In this document: piece by piece, positions 48,830-57,964 of the stretch
How the letters are laid out: the number at the start of each line of letters is the position of its first letter
How positions within the stretch are numbered: position 1 is the stretch's first letter
Program-made: the position numbers and the translations under genes
Notes under the pieces: generated by a model
The model's input: the letters and a program-made list of their open reading frames with translations, nothing else
What the model was told of the DNA's origin: nothing
Database searches by the model: none
From: a virus
Virus record (IMG/VR): IMGVR_UViG_3300032116_022062
Coordinates: 1 to 64,000 of that record
Direction: 5' to 3' (one strand)
DNA: 64,000 bases

Positions 48830-51800
48830 ATGGCTAATGAATTTATAACCCGTAGAGGAATAATATCACTGGGAGGTGTAACTTTCCCATATGTTTCTAA
48901 CAATACAACTTATACTATCTTAGATAGTGATTACTTTGTAGATTGTTCAGGAACCTTTAATGTTACTTTACCAACAGCTGTTGGTGTGGCCGGAAAAATA
49001 TATGTTGTTAAAAACAGTGGTTCTGGTACAATAACTGTTGATACAACTTCCTCTCAGACCATAGATGGTAGTTCTACAAAAAATTTAACACAGAATCAAT
49101 CAATCACTGTTCAAAGTAATGGTTCCAATTGGTTAATTTCTGTTGATACTATAACTGCTGGAACTTCTGGTACTGCAGGTACTTCTGGAAGTACTGGCAC
49201 ATCCGGTACTTCCGGTACTTCCGGTACGTCTGGAACATCTGCTACTTCGGGAACATCTGGTGATACTGGTACAAGTGGTACATCCGGTACTTCCGGTACA
49301 TCTGCTACCTCCGGTACATCTGCTACTTCTGGAACTAGTGGCACATCCGCAACATCTGGTACATCAGGTCAAAATGGATCTAGTGGTACATCTGGTACAT
49401 CTGGTACATCCGGTTCATCTGGAAATAACGGGTCATCAGGAACATCCGGAACATCCGGAACTTCTGCTACAAGTGGTACCTCTGGTAATACTGGTAGTAG
49501 TGGTACTTCTGGAACATCCGCTACGAGTGGTACATCTGGATTGAATGGTACATCTGGAACTTCTGGAACTTCTGGTAATAATGGTTCAAGTGGTACATCT
49601 GGTGGTACTGGGGTTTCGGGGACTAGTGGTACATCCGGTACATCTGGTACATCCGCAACATCCGGTACATCTGGTTCGTCTGCTACATCTGGAACATCCG
49701 GATTGAATGGGTCCTCAGGTACTTCAGGAACAAGTGGTGCAGGATTTACTACAATTAGTAACCCGTCAAATAATAGAATACTTACTTCGGATGGTTCTTC
49801 AAATTCTGCAGTAGCTGAAACAAATTTAACATTTGACGGTTCTACATTAAATATACAAGGAAACCTATTTGTAAATGGAACATTTTCTGTTTCTGGTTCA
49901 TTTTCTTCAATAAACACTAGTTCATTAGTGGTATCTGATACAATAATTGCTTTAGGTCATAGTCAATCTGGATCACCGGTTTTAGACGAAGGTATTATGT
50001 TTGTTAGAGGTACTGGTCTAACACAGGCATTTATCTGGGATGAGTCAGATGATACCTTTGCTTTAATAGGAACAAATGATGATCATACGGTTATTGGTAA
50101 TATAGGTATAGTAAATTATTCTAATCTAAGACTTTCTGGACTTACAACTTCTCAGATTCAAATTTCAAACGGAGCCGCATCCGGTTACCTTTTAGTTTCC
50201 GATGCTAATGGATTAGCATCCTGGACTTCTTCTGTTAGTGTAGCGGGTACATCTGGAACAAGTGGTACATCCGCGACATCTGGAACAAGTGGTACATCCG
50301 CGACTTCCGGAACAAGTGGTACATCCGCGACATCTGGAACAAGTGGTACATCCGCGACATCTGGAACAAGTGGTTCGTCTGGTCAAAACGGTACATCTGG
50401 TACATCCGGTACTTCTGCTACTTCTGGTACGTCCGGAGTTAATGGTACTTCCGGTACATCTGGTACGTCTGCTACTTCTGGTACATCCGGAGTCAATGGT
50501 ACATCTGGAACAAGTGGTACATCCGCTACTTCTGGAACATCAGGATCATCTGGTCAAAACGGCACATCAGGAACGTCTGGTACGTCTGCTACTTCTGGTA
50601 CATCCGGGGCTAATGGTACGTCCGGTACATCTGGTACATCCGCGACTTCTGGAACAAGTGGTACATCCGCGACTTCTGGAACAAGTGGTACATCAGGAAC
50701 TCGTGGTACATCAGGTACATCAGGTACATCAGGACAACAAGGTGAGTCAGCTGGTATAAGATATAACTTTGATGCTATTAGCACAGCTTCTTCTGATCCA
50801 GGAACAGGTTTGTTTAAATTTAATAATGCCGCTGCTAGTGGTACTACTGAGATTTACATTGACGATTTGGATGTTAATTCGGTAAGTTTTGCAAGTTATA
50901 TAACTTCATGGGATAATAGCACTAGTAATGTGAAGGGAGTAATTGAAATAAAATCAAACTCCAATTCAGATACCACTATTTGTAATTTCCAACTTACTGC
51001 TCTTACTGATAATTTAGGTTGGAATATTCTATCAGTTACTTACTTATCCGGAAGTACTCCTACTGACACTGAACAATGTTCTATAACTTTCTATAGAACT
51101 GGTGATAAAGGTGATGGAACATCTGGAACAAGCGGAACTACAGGAACAAGTGGTACATCCGGTACAAGAGGAACTAGTGGAACTTCCGGTGCTAATGGAA
51201 CATCTGGAACAAGCGGAACTACAGGAACAAGTGGTACATCCGGTACAAGAGGAACTAGTGGAACTTCCGGTGCTAACGGAACATCTGGTACATCCGGCTC
51301 TTCTGGTGCAAATGGTGCTAACGGAACATCTGGTACATCCGGATCTTCTGGTGCAAATGGTGCTAACGGAACATCTGGTACATCCGGATCTTCTGGTGCA
51401 AATGGTGCTAACGGAACATCTGGTACATCCGGCTCTTCTGGTGCAAATGGTGCTAACGGAACATCTGGTACATCCGGATCTTCTGGTGCAAATGGTGCTA
51501 ACGGAACATCTGGTACATCCGGCTCTTCTGGTGCAAATGGTGCTAACGGAACATCTGGTACATCCGGTTCTTCTGGGACCAGAGGAACATCTGGTACATC
51601 CGGTTCTTCTGGGGCAAATGGAACCTTAAGTCTCACAGGAGCCACCACGAATGGTGTCATAACTTATGATGGAAGTGGATCGAATGCTACTGTTGAATCT
51701 AATTTAACTTTTGATGGTTCTTTGCTAAATGTTAGTGGAGACTTGAATGTTATCGGTTCTTATGACTTTACACATAATCCAACTACTGAATTATCTACTT

Positions 51801-52159
51801 CAGGTGGTTACGGAGACGTGGTCACGTTTGGTTCAGGAGGTGGTGTTACATTTAGTTGTTATTATTTTACTTCTGGTAGTGCTTGGTCTCTAAGTGATTC
51901 TAACGGAGTTGCAACTTCGACTGGTATGTTAGCTATAGCTTTGGGTAATACGGTAGCGTCTGGTATGTTACTAAGAGGATATGTTAGAAACGACTCTTGG
52001 ACCTTTGCTACGGCTTCTGCTGTCTATCTAAATTCTACGGCTGGAGCTCTTTCAAACACAGCTCCGACTGCTGCAAATGATGTAATTAGAATTGTTGGAT
52101 TTGCTATTAGTAGAACTGTAATATTTTTCTGTCCTGATAATACTTGGATAGAAATATAA
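48830..52159 (+). CDS. Giant fibre protein with collagen-like Gly-Thr-Ser arrays, 1109 aa
   Basis: A 1109-residue fibre. N-terminal domain (about 1-108) resembles a phage fibre domain with [14 protein letters not shown]. Three array regions follow at about 110-304 (GTS mixed with A-T-S, N-G-S, D-T-G), 473-639 and 762-929; the last contains six 45-base units coding [15 protein letters not shown]. Between them are the shared [16 protein letters not shown] and [12 protein letters not shown] module and a beta domain. A second [12 protein letters not shown] copy precedes the C-terminal tip ([13 protein letters not shown]). Related to the preceding fibre by modular duplication. Confidence 0.85.
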   Translation: MANEFITRRGIISLGGVTFPYVSNNTTYTILDSDYFVDCSGTFNVTLPTAVGVAGKIYVVKNSGSGTITVDTTSSQTIDGSSTKNLTQNQSITVQSNGSNWLISVDTITAGTSGTAGTSGSTGTSGTSGTSGTSGTSATSGTSGDTGTSGTSGTSGTSATSGTSATSGTSGTSATSGTSGQNGSSGTSGTSGTSGSSGNNGSSGTSGTSGTSATSGTSGNTGSSGTSGTSATSGTSGLNGTSGTSGTSGNNGSSGTSGGTGVSGTSGTSGTSGTSATSGTSGSSATSGTSGLNGSSGTSGTSGAGFTTISNPSNNRILTSDGSSNSAVAETNLTFDGSTLNIQGNLFVNGTFSVSGSFSSINTSSLVVSDTIIALGHSQSGSPVLDEGIMFVRGTGLTQAFIWDESDDTFALIGTNDDHTVIGNIGIVNYSNLRLSGLTTSQIQISNGAASGYLLVSDANGLASWTSSVSVAGTSGTSGTSATSGTSGTSATSGTSGTSATSGTSGTSATSGTSGSSGQNGTSGTSGTSATSGTSGVNGTSGTSGTSATSGTSGVNGTSGTSGTSATSGTSGSSGQNGTSGTSGTSATSGTSGANGTSGTSGTSATSGTSGTSATSGTSGTSGTRGTSGTSGTSGQQGESAGIRYNFDAISTASSDPGTGLFKFNNAAASGTTEIYIDDLDVNSVSFASYITSWDNSTSNVKGVIEIKSNSNSDTTICNFQLTALTDNLGWNILSVTYLSGSTPTDTEQCSITFYRTGDKGDGTSGTSGTTGTSGTSGTRGTSGTSGANGTSGTSGTTGTSGTSGTRGTSGTSGANGTSGTSGSSGANGANGTSGTSGSSGANGANGTSGTSGSSGANGANGTSGTSGSSGANGANGTSGTSGSSGANGANGTSGTSGSSGANGANGTSGTSGSSGTRGTSGTSGSSGANGTLSLTGATTNGVITYDGSGSNATVESNLTFDGSLLNVSGDLNVIGSYDFTHNPTTELSTSGGYGDVVTFGSGGGVTFSCYYFTSGSAWSLSDSNGVATSTGMLAIALGNTVASGMLLRGYVRNDSWTFATASAVYLNSTAGALSNTAPTAANDVIRIVGFAISRTVIFFCPDNTWIEI
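49159..49740 (+). repeat. Mixed Gly-Thr-Ser array with A-T-S and N-G-S interruptions
   Basis: Roughly 190 residues of glycine triplets, less regular at DNA level than the 45100 gene arrays. Confidence 0.85.
50247..50745 (+). repeat. Gly-Thr-Ser/Ala-Thr-Ser array
   Basis: An 18-base unit coding S-G-T-S-A-T repeats about five times at the start, then longer units with Q-N-G or V-N-G. Confidence 0.85.
51114..51617 (+). repeat. 45-bp tandem array ([15 protein letters not shown])
   Basis: A duplicated ~78-base unit ([15 protein letters not shown] type) is followed by six nearly identical 45-base units. Confidence 0.9.
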
Positions 52160-52163
52160 ATTA

Positions 52164-52173
52164 TTTATATATA
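52164..52173 (+). promoter_or_regulatory. TTTATATATA promoter-like element
   Basis: Plus-strand TTTATATATA, 4 bases before the ATG at 52178; serves the three tandem tip-protein genes. Confidence 0.5.
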
Positions 52174-52177
52174 GAGT

Positions 52178-52744
52178 ATGAGTAGATACAATACATATAC
52201 ACTTCCATTAGGCCCAGTTGATATTACGGCTGATGCTGGTGATCCAGATGTTAGAAAAGTTATAAGTAGCACAGTTACTGGAATAACAACAAGCTCATTG
52301 ACTGATGTTTTACTTTATAGTACTCTTGTTCCGGCAGGAACTTATATAGCAAATGAGGTATTGGATATTAGAACTTTAGGTACAAAATCCGCTACTAATA
52401 ATACTTGCACTCTTAGATTTTGGTATGGTACCACTGCTTCTTTATCAGGAGCGACTCAGTTAGCTCAGTGTTTATATACTTCAACTTCTCGGTCTCTTCC
52501 TCTTCATAGAAGATTGGGTATAAGATCAGCAACTAACAGTACAATAGCTTTTGATACCACTAGAAGTGCAACAACTGATTTAGCTTTTGGAGGCAGTGAA
52601 TTAAATGGTAGGAATGGTGAATCACCAGGTGGTATTGATTTGGTATCTGTTAATTGGCAAAATGATGTTTGGATTCTTGTAAGTGGAGATGTTGATAATG
52701 CTTCTGATGTTTTACAGGTTAGATATTTTAAAATAAATAATTAA
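52178..52744 (+). CDS. Putative fibre-tip protein, first of three paralogues
   Basis: A 188-residue beta-rich protein beginning M-S-R-Y-N-T-Y-T-L. Features shared with the next two proteins: V-T-G-I-T-T-S-S-L near residue 32-40, L-V-P-A-G-T-Y then a D-I/D-V-I-x-I strand, a W-Y-G-T-T/W-N-E-T/W-N-T-S turn followed by L-A-Q-C-L or similar, T-D-L near the middle, V-N-W or I-N-W, and a C-terminal R-Y-F-K-I. The fold is probably a compact beta sandwich like receptor-binding tips. Position after two giant fibres suggests tip or accessory adhesin. Confidence 0.7.
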   Translation: MSRYNTYTLPLGPVDITADAGDPDVRKVISSTVTGITTSSLTDVLLYSTLVPAGTYIANEVLDIRTLGTKSATNNTCTLRFWYGTTASLSGATQLAQCLYTSTSRSLPLHRRLGIRSATNSTIAFDTTRSATTDLAFGGSELNGRNGESPGGIDLVSVNWQNDVWILVSGDVDNASDVLQVRYFKINN

Positions 52745-52745
52745 A

Positions 52746-53252
52746 ATGGGTAAAATTAATACTTTTGAGGTAGCTGGTGCTGTTGGATTTGTTGATGGTG
52801 TTACTGTAACTGATTCAACAACTGATGGACAAATAGCTCTTATAGAGTCATTTTTTATACCAGCTGGTACTTTGAAATCAAATGATGTTATTAATATACA
52901 AGGAGTGGTTCAGAGGGCATCAACAAGTGATTCTCAGTATTCTTGTTATGTATATTGGAATGAAACTAATGATTTAACAACTCCTATTTTATTGGCTCGA
53001 TCTCTTACAAATAGTGTGAATGATGACTATTGTCCGATATATAGAACAATGGCAATAGTGGATTCCACCACAACTTTAGTTTGGAGTACTAGTCAAACAA
53101 CTGCAACTGATTTGGGTGATACTGGTGGTGAAGAGACCAACATTGATATGACTACAATAACAACTATAAATTGGAACACAGATGGTTATTTAATACTAGC
53201 GACTGATAGAGTGGATACAATGACAAAAAGATATTTTGGAATAATAAAATAA
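52746..53252 (+). CDS. Putative fibre-tip protein, second paralogue
   Basis: A 168-residue protein starting one base after the previous stop: M-G-K-I-N-T-F-E-V. Same pattern as its neighbours: F-F-I-P-A-G-T-L, N-D-V-I-N-I-Q-G-V, Y-W-N-E-T-N-D-L-T, L-L-A-R-S-L, T-A-T-D-L-G, I-N-W-N-T-D-G-Y and a final R-Y-F-G-I-I-K. It is the shortest of the three. Divergence between copies is high, so the duplication is old or under strong diversifying pressure. Confidence 0.7.
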   Translation: MGKINTFEVAGAVGFVDGVTVTDSTTDGQIALIESFFIPAGTLKSNDVINIQGVVQRASTSDSQYSCYVYWNETNDLTTPILLARSLTNSVNDDYCPIYRTMAIVDSTTTLVWSTSQTTATDLGDTGGEETNIDMTTITTINWNTDGYLILATDRVDTMTKRYFGIIK

Positions 53253-53259
53253 TAAAATT

Positions 53260-53904
53260 ATGGCGGAAACGAATACATATAGTTTAGGAAAAGCTTGGAA
53301 TGTAATTAGCAATTGCGCGGCGGTTACTGGCATAACAGCTTCTGGTCCTGCATTGATAAAGTCAATTGAAGTTCCACCAAATAACTTCGGTGTAGGAGAT
53401 ATTGTGCAAATAGAAGCATGTTTTTCAAAACAGGGTAGTAGTGGTAAATATTTCACTGAACTATATTGGAATACATCAGCTACACTAACAAATGCTCGTT
53501 TAATTTGCCATGGTACATTAAATCCTACTTATGACGGTGATTATGCTCCTGCTTCATTTACATATAGTAATATATTTAGAAGAGTTCAAATTGTTAGTTT
53601 AACTAATTCTACGAGATCTTTTGATCCATACAATACTTTTAATTCTTCTACTTTTAGTAGAGGTACTGATTTATTTTTTAGAGACAGAGTTTCAGGTACT
53701 GTTGATGATCAGTATCAAATTATTGGAACACAAGAGTCTCTCGGATCTATAGATTGGACACACTATAATCAAATAGCTCTTAACGGTGGTTTTATTATTG
53801 CTGCTGGGGGTGTGGAAAACTCTAATGATAGGTTAAGGTGTGAGTGGATAAAGATAAGTAATTTGACCACAGGTAACTTTACTGTACCAGCTCCTCCTCG
53901 TTAA
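53260..53904 (+). CDS. Putative fibre-tip protein, third paralogue
   Basis: A 214-residue protein: M-A-E-T-N-T-Y-S-L, then V-T-G-I-T-A-S-G-P, V-P-P-N-N-F-G-V-G-D-I-V-Q-I, Y-W-N-T-S-A-T-L-T, T-D-L-F-F and a C-terminal E-W-I-K-I-S-N. It is longer than the other two through insertions in the second half and a Pro-rich end (V-P-A-P-P-R). It closes the plus-strand fibre block and overlaps the convergent gene at 53901 by 4 bases. Confidence 0.7.
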   Translation: MAETNTYSLGKAWNVISNCAAVTGITASGPALIKSIEVPPNNFGVGDIVQIEACFSKQGSSGKYFTELYWNTSATLTNARLICHGTLNPTYDGDYAPASFTYSNIFRRVQIVSLTNSTRSFDPYNTFNSSTFSRGTDLFFRDRVSGTVDDQYQIIGTQESLGSIDWTHYNQIALNGGFIIAAGGVENSNDRLRCEWIKISNLTTGNFTVPAPPR

Positions 53905-54272
53905 TATTTTTGATAAGACTTCTCTTCTACAAATAAAGATCCATATTTTATATTAATTTCTTTTTTAATTTCAGCTCTTTGATCATTTGTGAAATAAACT
54001 AATCTTGCGAGTTCTATAAAATTTTCGTCAAATTCTTTATTTCTTTCCTTATCTCTGATATCATCTTCTATTATCCAAAGTTTTTTATTTATAGAAACTA
54101 ATTTTTGATAGTCAATTTCTTCGATTTTTAATTGATTAAAAACTATATTATTCAGATAAATAAATTCTTTTTCAATATTTTTCAATTTTTCATTATTTGT
54201 GATATTTTTCATTTTTATATCTAATATTGATAGTTTATCAACTATTTCACCAATTGAAACTTCTATTTCCAT
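53901..54272 (-). CDS. Small protein of the glycosyltransferase neighbourhood (DUF6165-like)
   Basis: A 123-residue helical protein beginning M-E-I-E-V-S-I-G-E-I-V-D-K-L-S-I-L-D-I-K, then K-L-K-N-I-E-K-E. This start pattern is what I remember for a family (I believe DUF6165) found beside glycosyltransferase genes in bacteria. Its biochemical role is not known to me; no catalytic motif is visible. It is the last gene of a three-gene minus-strand unit with the two glycosyltransferases, six bases after the heptosyltransferase-like gene. Confidence 0.65.
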   Translation of the reverse strand: MEIEVSIGEIVDKLSILDIKMKNITNNEKLKNIEKEFIYLNNIVFNQLKIEEIDYQKLVSINKKLWIIEDDIRDKERNKEFDENFIELARLVYFTNDQRAEIKKEINIKYGSLFVEEKSYQKY

Positions 54273-54277
54273 TTTTA

Positions 54278-56080
54278 TTAATAATTTTTTATGTGTATAA
54301 TTACTTCTGTAAAGTATTCTAAAAAGTGATCATTGAATAAGTCCCATTTTACATTGTATCCATCTAAAGAATAAACCTCGTAGTTTGGAAATTGAACTAA
54401 TATTTCATCTCTAAACTTTCTAAATTTTTCCTTTAAATTATTTCCCAAGTGCCATTCTCCAGAAATCTTACTCACATTACTTTTAATCCATTCAATATTT
54501 TTTGAATTAAAGATGTCATATTCACCACCTTCGCAGTCCGTTTTTAAGAAGTCAATTTTATTAATATTATATTTTTCAATCAGGTCACTGAATGAAATAC
54601 ATTCCATTTTTTGTTGTCCTCCGTAAATATAATCACCATCGGTTATTCCTGTTTCATCGGATATTCCCAGCTTCAAACAGGTGGATGAAATATCTTTCAT
54701 ATTTTCCAATAAAGTATCAAATTCCACATCGCTTGGTTCTAAACAATACACGTGTTTAATTTTTTCACCAGCTGAGTAAGGAAATGGACCTACTGAACTT
54801 CCAATATCCATAACAACATCACCTTTTTCAATTTGAAAAAATCTTTCATAAATTTTGTCTTCAAATATTTCTTTGATAAGTATTTCTTTTTGATTCAAAT
54901 TATCTTTCATCCATCCCCATTCGAAGTTATTTAATTTATCAATACTTTTGATTCTATTGATTACCATTTGACCGGTAATCTTTTTGTGACATTCAAATTG
55001 TCTGTCGGTTCCTTTATGGACAGGACACCAATTCCAGTCGCCTTTATCAAATCTAAACTCACTTTTATTCCAACATCCAGAACAAACACTTCTATCAATA
55101 ATTCTACTACAGTTTGATTGAAATTCGTGGTCTGATGTTGTAAAATTAGAAATCATGACAACATGTTTTCCTAATGCCCATGACAACCATGAAAGTCCAC
55201 TCGATAAACCAATCATAAACTCACTGTGGTGAATCACATTCATTGTATATTCTATGCTAGTATCTAATAAATTTTCAACTCCGTAGTATTCTACCGAATC
55301 TTTTGATATATTTACGACTTTGTATCCAGATCCGTTTAGATAGTTTATAACTTCTTGCCATCCAGTTAGATTATTCCAGTATTTAAGACCAGATGTTGAG
55401 TGTGGTGCAATAACTACATATTTTTCTTTATATGGATTTTGACCAGGCACGAAGTCAATTTCAGGTTTAATTTCTTTAAATTCTAATCCTAATATATTAG
55501 AGGCCGCTTTTTGTAAAGGTATTGTATTTGGTTCTTCCGGCTCTTTGTCTTTATTCCAGAACCATCCTAAAACATACATAGCATAAAGGTTATGAACTAC
55601 AACTCCTGGATCTATAAACTCTATTTCAGGATAAGAATTCCTAAATAATTTATTCCAAAATGTTGATGTGATTACATGACAATTCCATTTTTTTCTAAAT
55701 TCATCAATATAAGGCATCCAAGCGATAGTGTCTCCTAATGAAGATGAATCCATGCTTATATAGACTCTTTTTCCTGTGCAGTCATAATTAAATTCTATTA
55801 ACTTACCTGAGTCATCAACGACAATTCTCCATTTCTCAAAATAGGTTTTACTTGGAGATGCCCACATTCCTGAACTTAAATCAGTTTTATAAACTAAATT
55901 ATTTTCTCCATCAAAGAAAAAGACTGGATACTTTTTCTTTGAATTACCAACAACTTCAAAGAATGCCTTTTGAACAAAGTGTAGATTAAATGAAACGTTG
56001 TCTTCAATTGTTTGTTTTTTTATTAACTCAGTTGAGTTAAACTCATCAATATATCTTTGTTTAGTTTCTTTTGAATTCAT
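54278..56080 (-). CDS. BAHT-type O-heptosyltransferase fused to FkbM-like methyltransferase
   Basis: A 600-residue two-domain protein. Residues 1-385 match bacterial autotransporter heptosyltransferases (TibC/AAH type), which attach heptose to Ser residues of repeat proteins: L-G-D-T-I-A-W-M-P-Y at 115-124, S-T-F-W-N-K-L-F at 139-146, A-P-H-S-T-S-G at 225-231, G-L-S-S-G-L-S-W-L-S-W-A at 291-302, and the metal-binding Cys set C333, C336, C352, C364 in C-S-G-C, N-W-C-P and F-E-C. Residues 400-600 are FkbM-like: V-M-D-I-G-S-S-V-G-P at 423-432 (SAM site) and D-F-L-K-T-D-C-E-G-G-E-Y at 510-521. The fusion suggests glycosylation followed by sugar methylation. Targets may be the adjacent Ser/Thr-rich fibres. 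Confidence 0.85.
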   Translation of the reverse strand: MNSKETKQRYIDEFNSTELIKKQTIEDNVSFNLHFVQKAFFEVVGNSKKKYPVFFFDGENNLVYKTDLSSGMWASPSKTYFEKWRIVVDDSGKLIEFNYDCTGKRVYISMDSSSLGDTIAWMPYIDEFRKKWNCHVITSTFWNKLFRNSYPEIEFIDPGVVVHNLYAMYVLGWFWNKDKEPEEPNTIPLQKAASNILGLEFKEIKPEIDFVPGQNPYKEKYVVIAPHSTSGLKYWNNLTGWQEVINYLNGSGYKVVNISKDSVEYYGVENLLDTSIEYTMNVIHHSEFMIGLSSGLSWLSWALGKHVVMISNFTTSDHEFQSNCSRIIDRSVCSGCWNKSEFRFDKGDWNWCPVHKGTDRQFECHKKITGQMVINRIKSIDKLNNFEWGWMKDNLNQKEILIKEIFEDKIYERFFQIEKGDVVMDIGSSVGPFPYSAGEKIKHVYCLEPSDVEFDTLLENMKDISSTCLKLGISDETGITDGDYIYGGQQKMECISFSDLIEKYNINKIDFLKTDCEGGEYDIFNSKNIEWIKSNVSKISGEWHLGNNLKEKFRKFRDEILVQFPNYEVYSLDGYNVKWDLFNDHFLEYFTEVIIHIKNY

Positions 56081-57912
56081 ATTTCTTCTAATTTTTTTAT
56101 CATTTTATTTAGTATTGGTAAGTTTTTTTCGCCGTGTATGAATAGTAAGTTTTCTTTTTTTGATGGAATTCGTAACCATGAATCTACTATTACATCTTTG
56201 TCAGAAAAACCAATTTCTGAATATACTCTATCAATCGTATCTAAAGTTCCATTTACATAAATACAAGGTAATCCGTCTAATATTTTCTTTTTATATAAAA
56301 GACAATTTAAAATAGTTTCTTCGTTATAAGGAGCAAACCATTCGTTATTTTCTAATATTATTGGATTTTCACACATATCGGACCACTCTTGTAAAAAATC
56401 TAAAGTATTTTTACCAGCGATAAAATAACCTGTTTGTCTATATCTTTCTCTAATTTTCTGATCTATATCATACAATTCACAAACTGGATGCTCTAGTGTA
56501 TTTGTTAAGTCTTCTTTAGTTTCAGCTCCTCCTCTCCCGTTGTAAAAAAGATAGTCATATACTCCTTCTACAAAGTATGGATATTCTAAATATTTAGGAT
56601 ACATTGAAAAGATGTTATCAACATATTTAGTAGCAATTGAATCGCTATCTACATATGCGACTGTTTCTACATATTTTTCTAAAACATCTTTGACTACTTT
56701 TGGTCTTTGTATTAACATTTTATAAATGTTAGAGTTTCCTCTATTTATGTAAAAGTTATCACCAATAGTGTTATACATTTCGGAATCCACTTCTAAATCA
56801 CATATCCAATTTATTGTATGGCAGTTTTCTATATCTAAAACTCTATCTGAATTCATCAGATAGACATAAATTGGGTGATTACTTGATTTTCTTATTGATT
56901 CAGCACATAATTTCGATATTTCAAAGTATTTTTCATTTGAATAAAGAACATATCCAAATTTATGTTTAGAATTTTCCTTTATTATATTTTCTAATAATTT
57001 TGAGTCTTTATTAGTATCCCCTTTCAAGAAATGGCAATTTTGTTCATTATTATAGATTCCACAATATGTCTGTAAGTTGAACATTAGTATCGGTATATCA
57101 TAACAGAGAGTTTCTTTTATGACGAGTGGATTTAATTCAAATCGTGAAGTAAAAAGAAACACATCACATGCTTCAATAAAGTTTTTGACATCTGATCTTT
57201 CTCCCCAAATTCTACAATTATCTGGTTTATTTTCAATTACTGGACCCCAATAATCTTGAAAATTACCCGCTAAGTTACCTACAAAATGAAATTCGTAATT
57301 TTTGTCTAAAAAATGTTTAGCAATTTCAAATGCGTATCCTTGATTTTTTCCGGAAGTAAATAACCCAACATTTAAGACGTGTATTTTATTAGGGTCAAGT
57401 CCTAATTCGACTTGAGATTTATATTTGTTTCGACTTTTTTTATCAATTGGATATTCGATGACCGTCGAATCCACTCCTAAATGTTTGTACATTTCTAATG
57501 ACCACTGAGATACAAATGTAAATTTATCTGGAAGATATCTTTTAAGTCCGGAATTGTTATGAGAACTATGAGTTGTCTCTATTATTTTCCAATTTCTTTC
57601 ACTGCAATAAATCTTTTTAAGTATCTCTTCTTTAATGAATGTTTCGGATATCTCTTCAATTAAAATTAATTCTGGTGATAATTCATCAATAATTGAAATT
57701 ATTTTTTCTTTATTTTCATAAAGTGGAATAAAGTTATCGCCAAGTATTTCGATAACAGCATTTCTTTGAACAACAAAATCTGATGATAAAAAATCATATT
57801 CTATACACCAAATATCATAGGTGTCTTTTAAAATTTGTATTTTATTTAGAGTGAATTGTGGAGCTCCTCCTGTTGAAAAGTGAGAAGAAATTATTAAAAG
57901 TCTCTGTTTCAT
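56077..57912 (-). CDS. Two-domain glycosyltransferase (GT4-like plus GT8-like)
   Basis: A 611-residue protein from the ATG at 57912 (a TTG one codon earlier is possible). N-terminal GT-B domain: F-S-T-G-G-A-P at 13-19 near the acceptor site, V-L-N-V-G-L-F-T-S-G-K-N-Q-G near 178-191, and L-F-T-S-R-F-E-L-N-P-L-V-I-K-E-T-L near 252-268 (GT4 E-x7-E-like motif). From about 330 a GT-A domain follows, with V-A-Y-V-D-S-D-S near 420-427 as the metal-binding D-x-D and N-E-E-T-I-like residues later (Y-N-E-E-T-I-L-N). Two transferase domains could add two sugars in turn. Its end overlaps the start of the heptosyltransferase-like gene. Confidence 0.8.
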   Translation of the reverse strand: MKQRLLIISSHFSTGGAPQFTLNKIQILKDTYDIWCIEYDFLSSDFVVQRNAVIEILGDNFIPLYENKEKIISIIDELSPELILIEEISETFIKEEILKKIYCSERNWKIIETTHSSHNNSGLKRYLPDKFTFVSQWSLEMYKHLGVDSTVIEYPIDKKSRNKYKSQVELGLDPNKIHVLNVGLFTSGKNQGYAFEIAKHFLDKNYEFHFVGNLAGNFQDYWGPVIENKPDNCRIWGERSDVKNFIEACDVFLFTSRFELNPLVIKETLCYDIPILMFNLQTYCGIYNNEQNCHFLKGDTNKDSKLLENIIKENSKHKFGYVLYSNEKYFEISKLCAESIRKSSNHPIYVYLMNSDRVLDIENCHTINWICDLEVDSEMYNTIGDNFYINRGNSNIYKMLIQRPKVVKDVLEKYVETVAYVDSDSIATKYVDNIFSMYPKYLEYPYFVEGVYDYLFYNGRGGAETKEDLTNTLEHPVCELYDIDQKIRERYRQTGYFIAGKNTLDFLQEWSDMCENPIILENNEWFAPYNEETILNCLLYKKKILDGLPCIYVNGTLDTIDRVYSEIGFSDKDVIVDSWLRIPSKKENLLFIHGEKNLPILNKMIKKLEEI

Positions 57913-57950
57913 CAATAAATTATATTGTCAATAAAATAAAAGTTTCTTTT

Positions 57951-57960
57951 TTAATATATA
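57951..57960 (+). promoter_or_regulatory. TTAATATATA promoter-like element
   Basis: Exact plus-strand element, 4 bases before the ATG at 57965. Confidence 0.55.
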
Positions 57961-57964
57961 CTCT

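Noticed and set aside
46321-51617. Regular direct repeats that could look like a CRISPR array
   Set aside because: Units are contiguous, in frame, without unique spacers, and translate to Gly-Thr-Ser triplets inside long fibre genes.
46295-51660. Many long alternative frames on both strands, rich in P-E-V-P-D-V or V-L-L-E-L repeats
   Set aside because: They are shadows of the Gly-Thr-Ser arrays; period-27 and period-45 DNA keeps all frames open.
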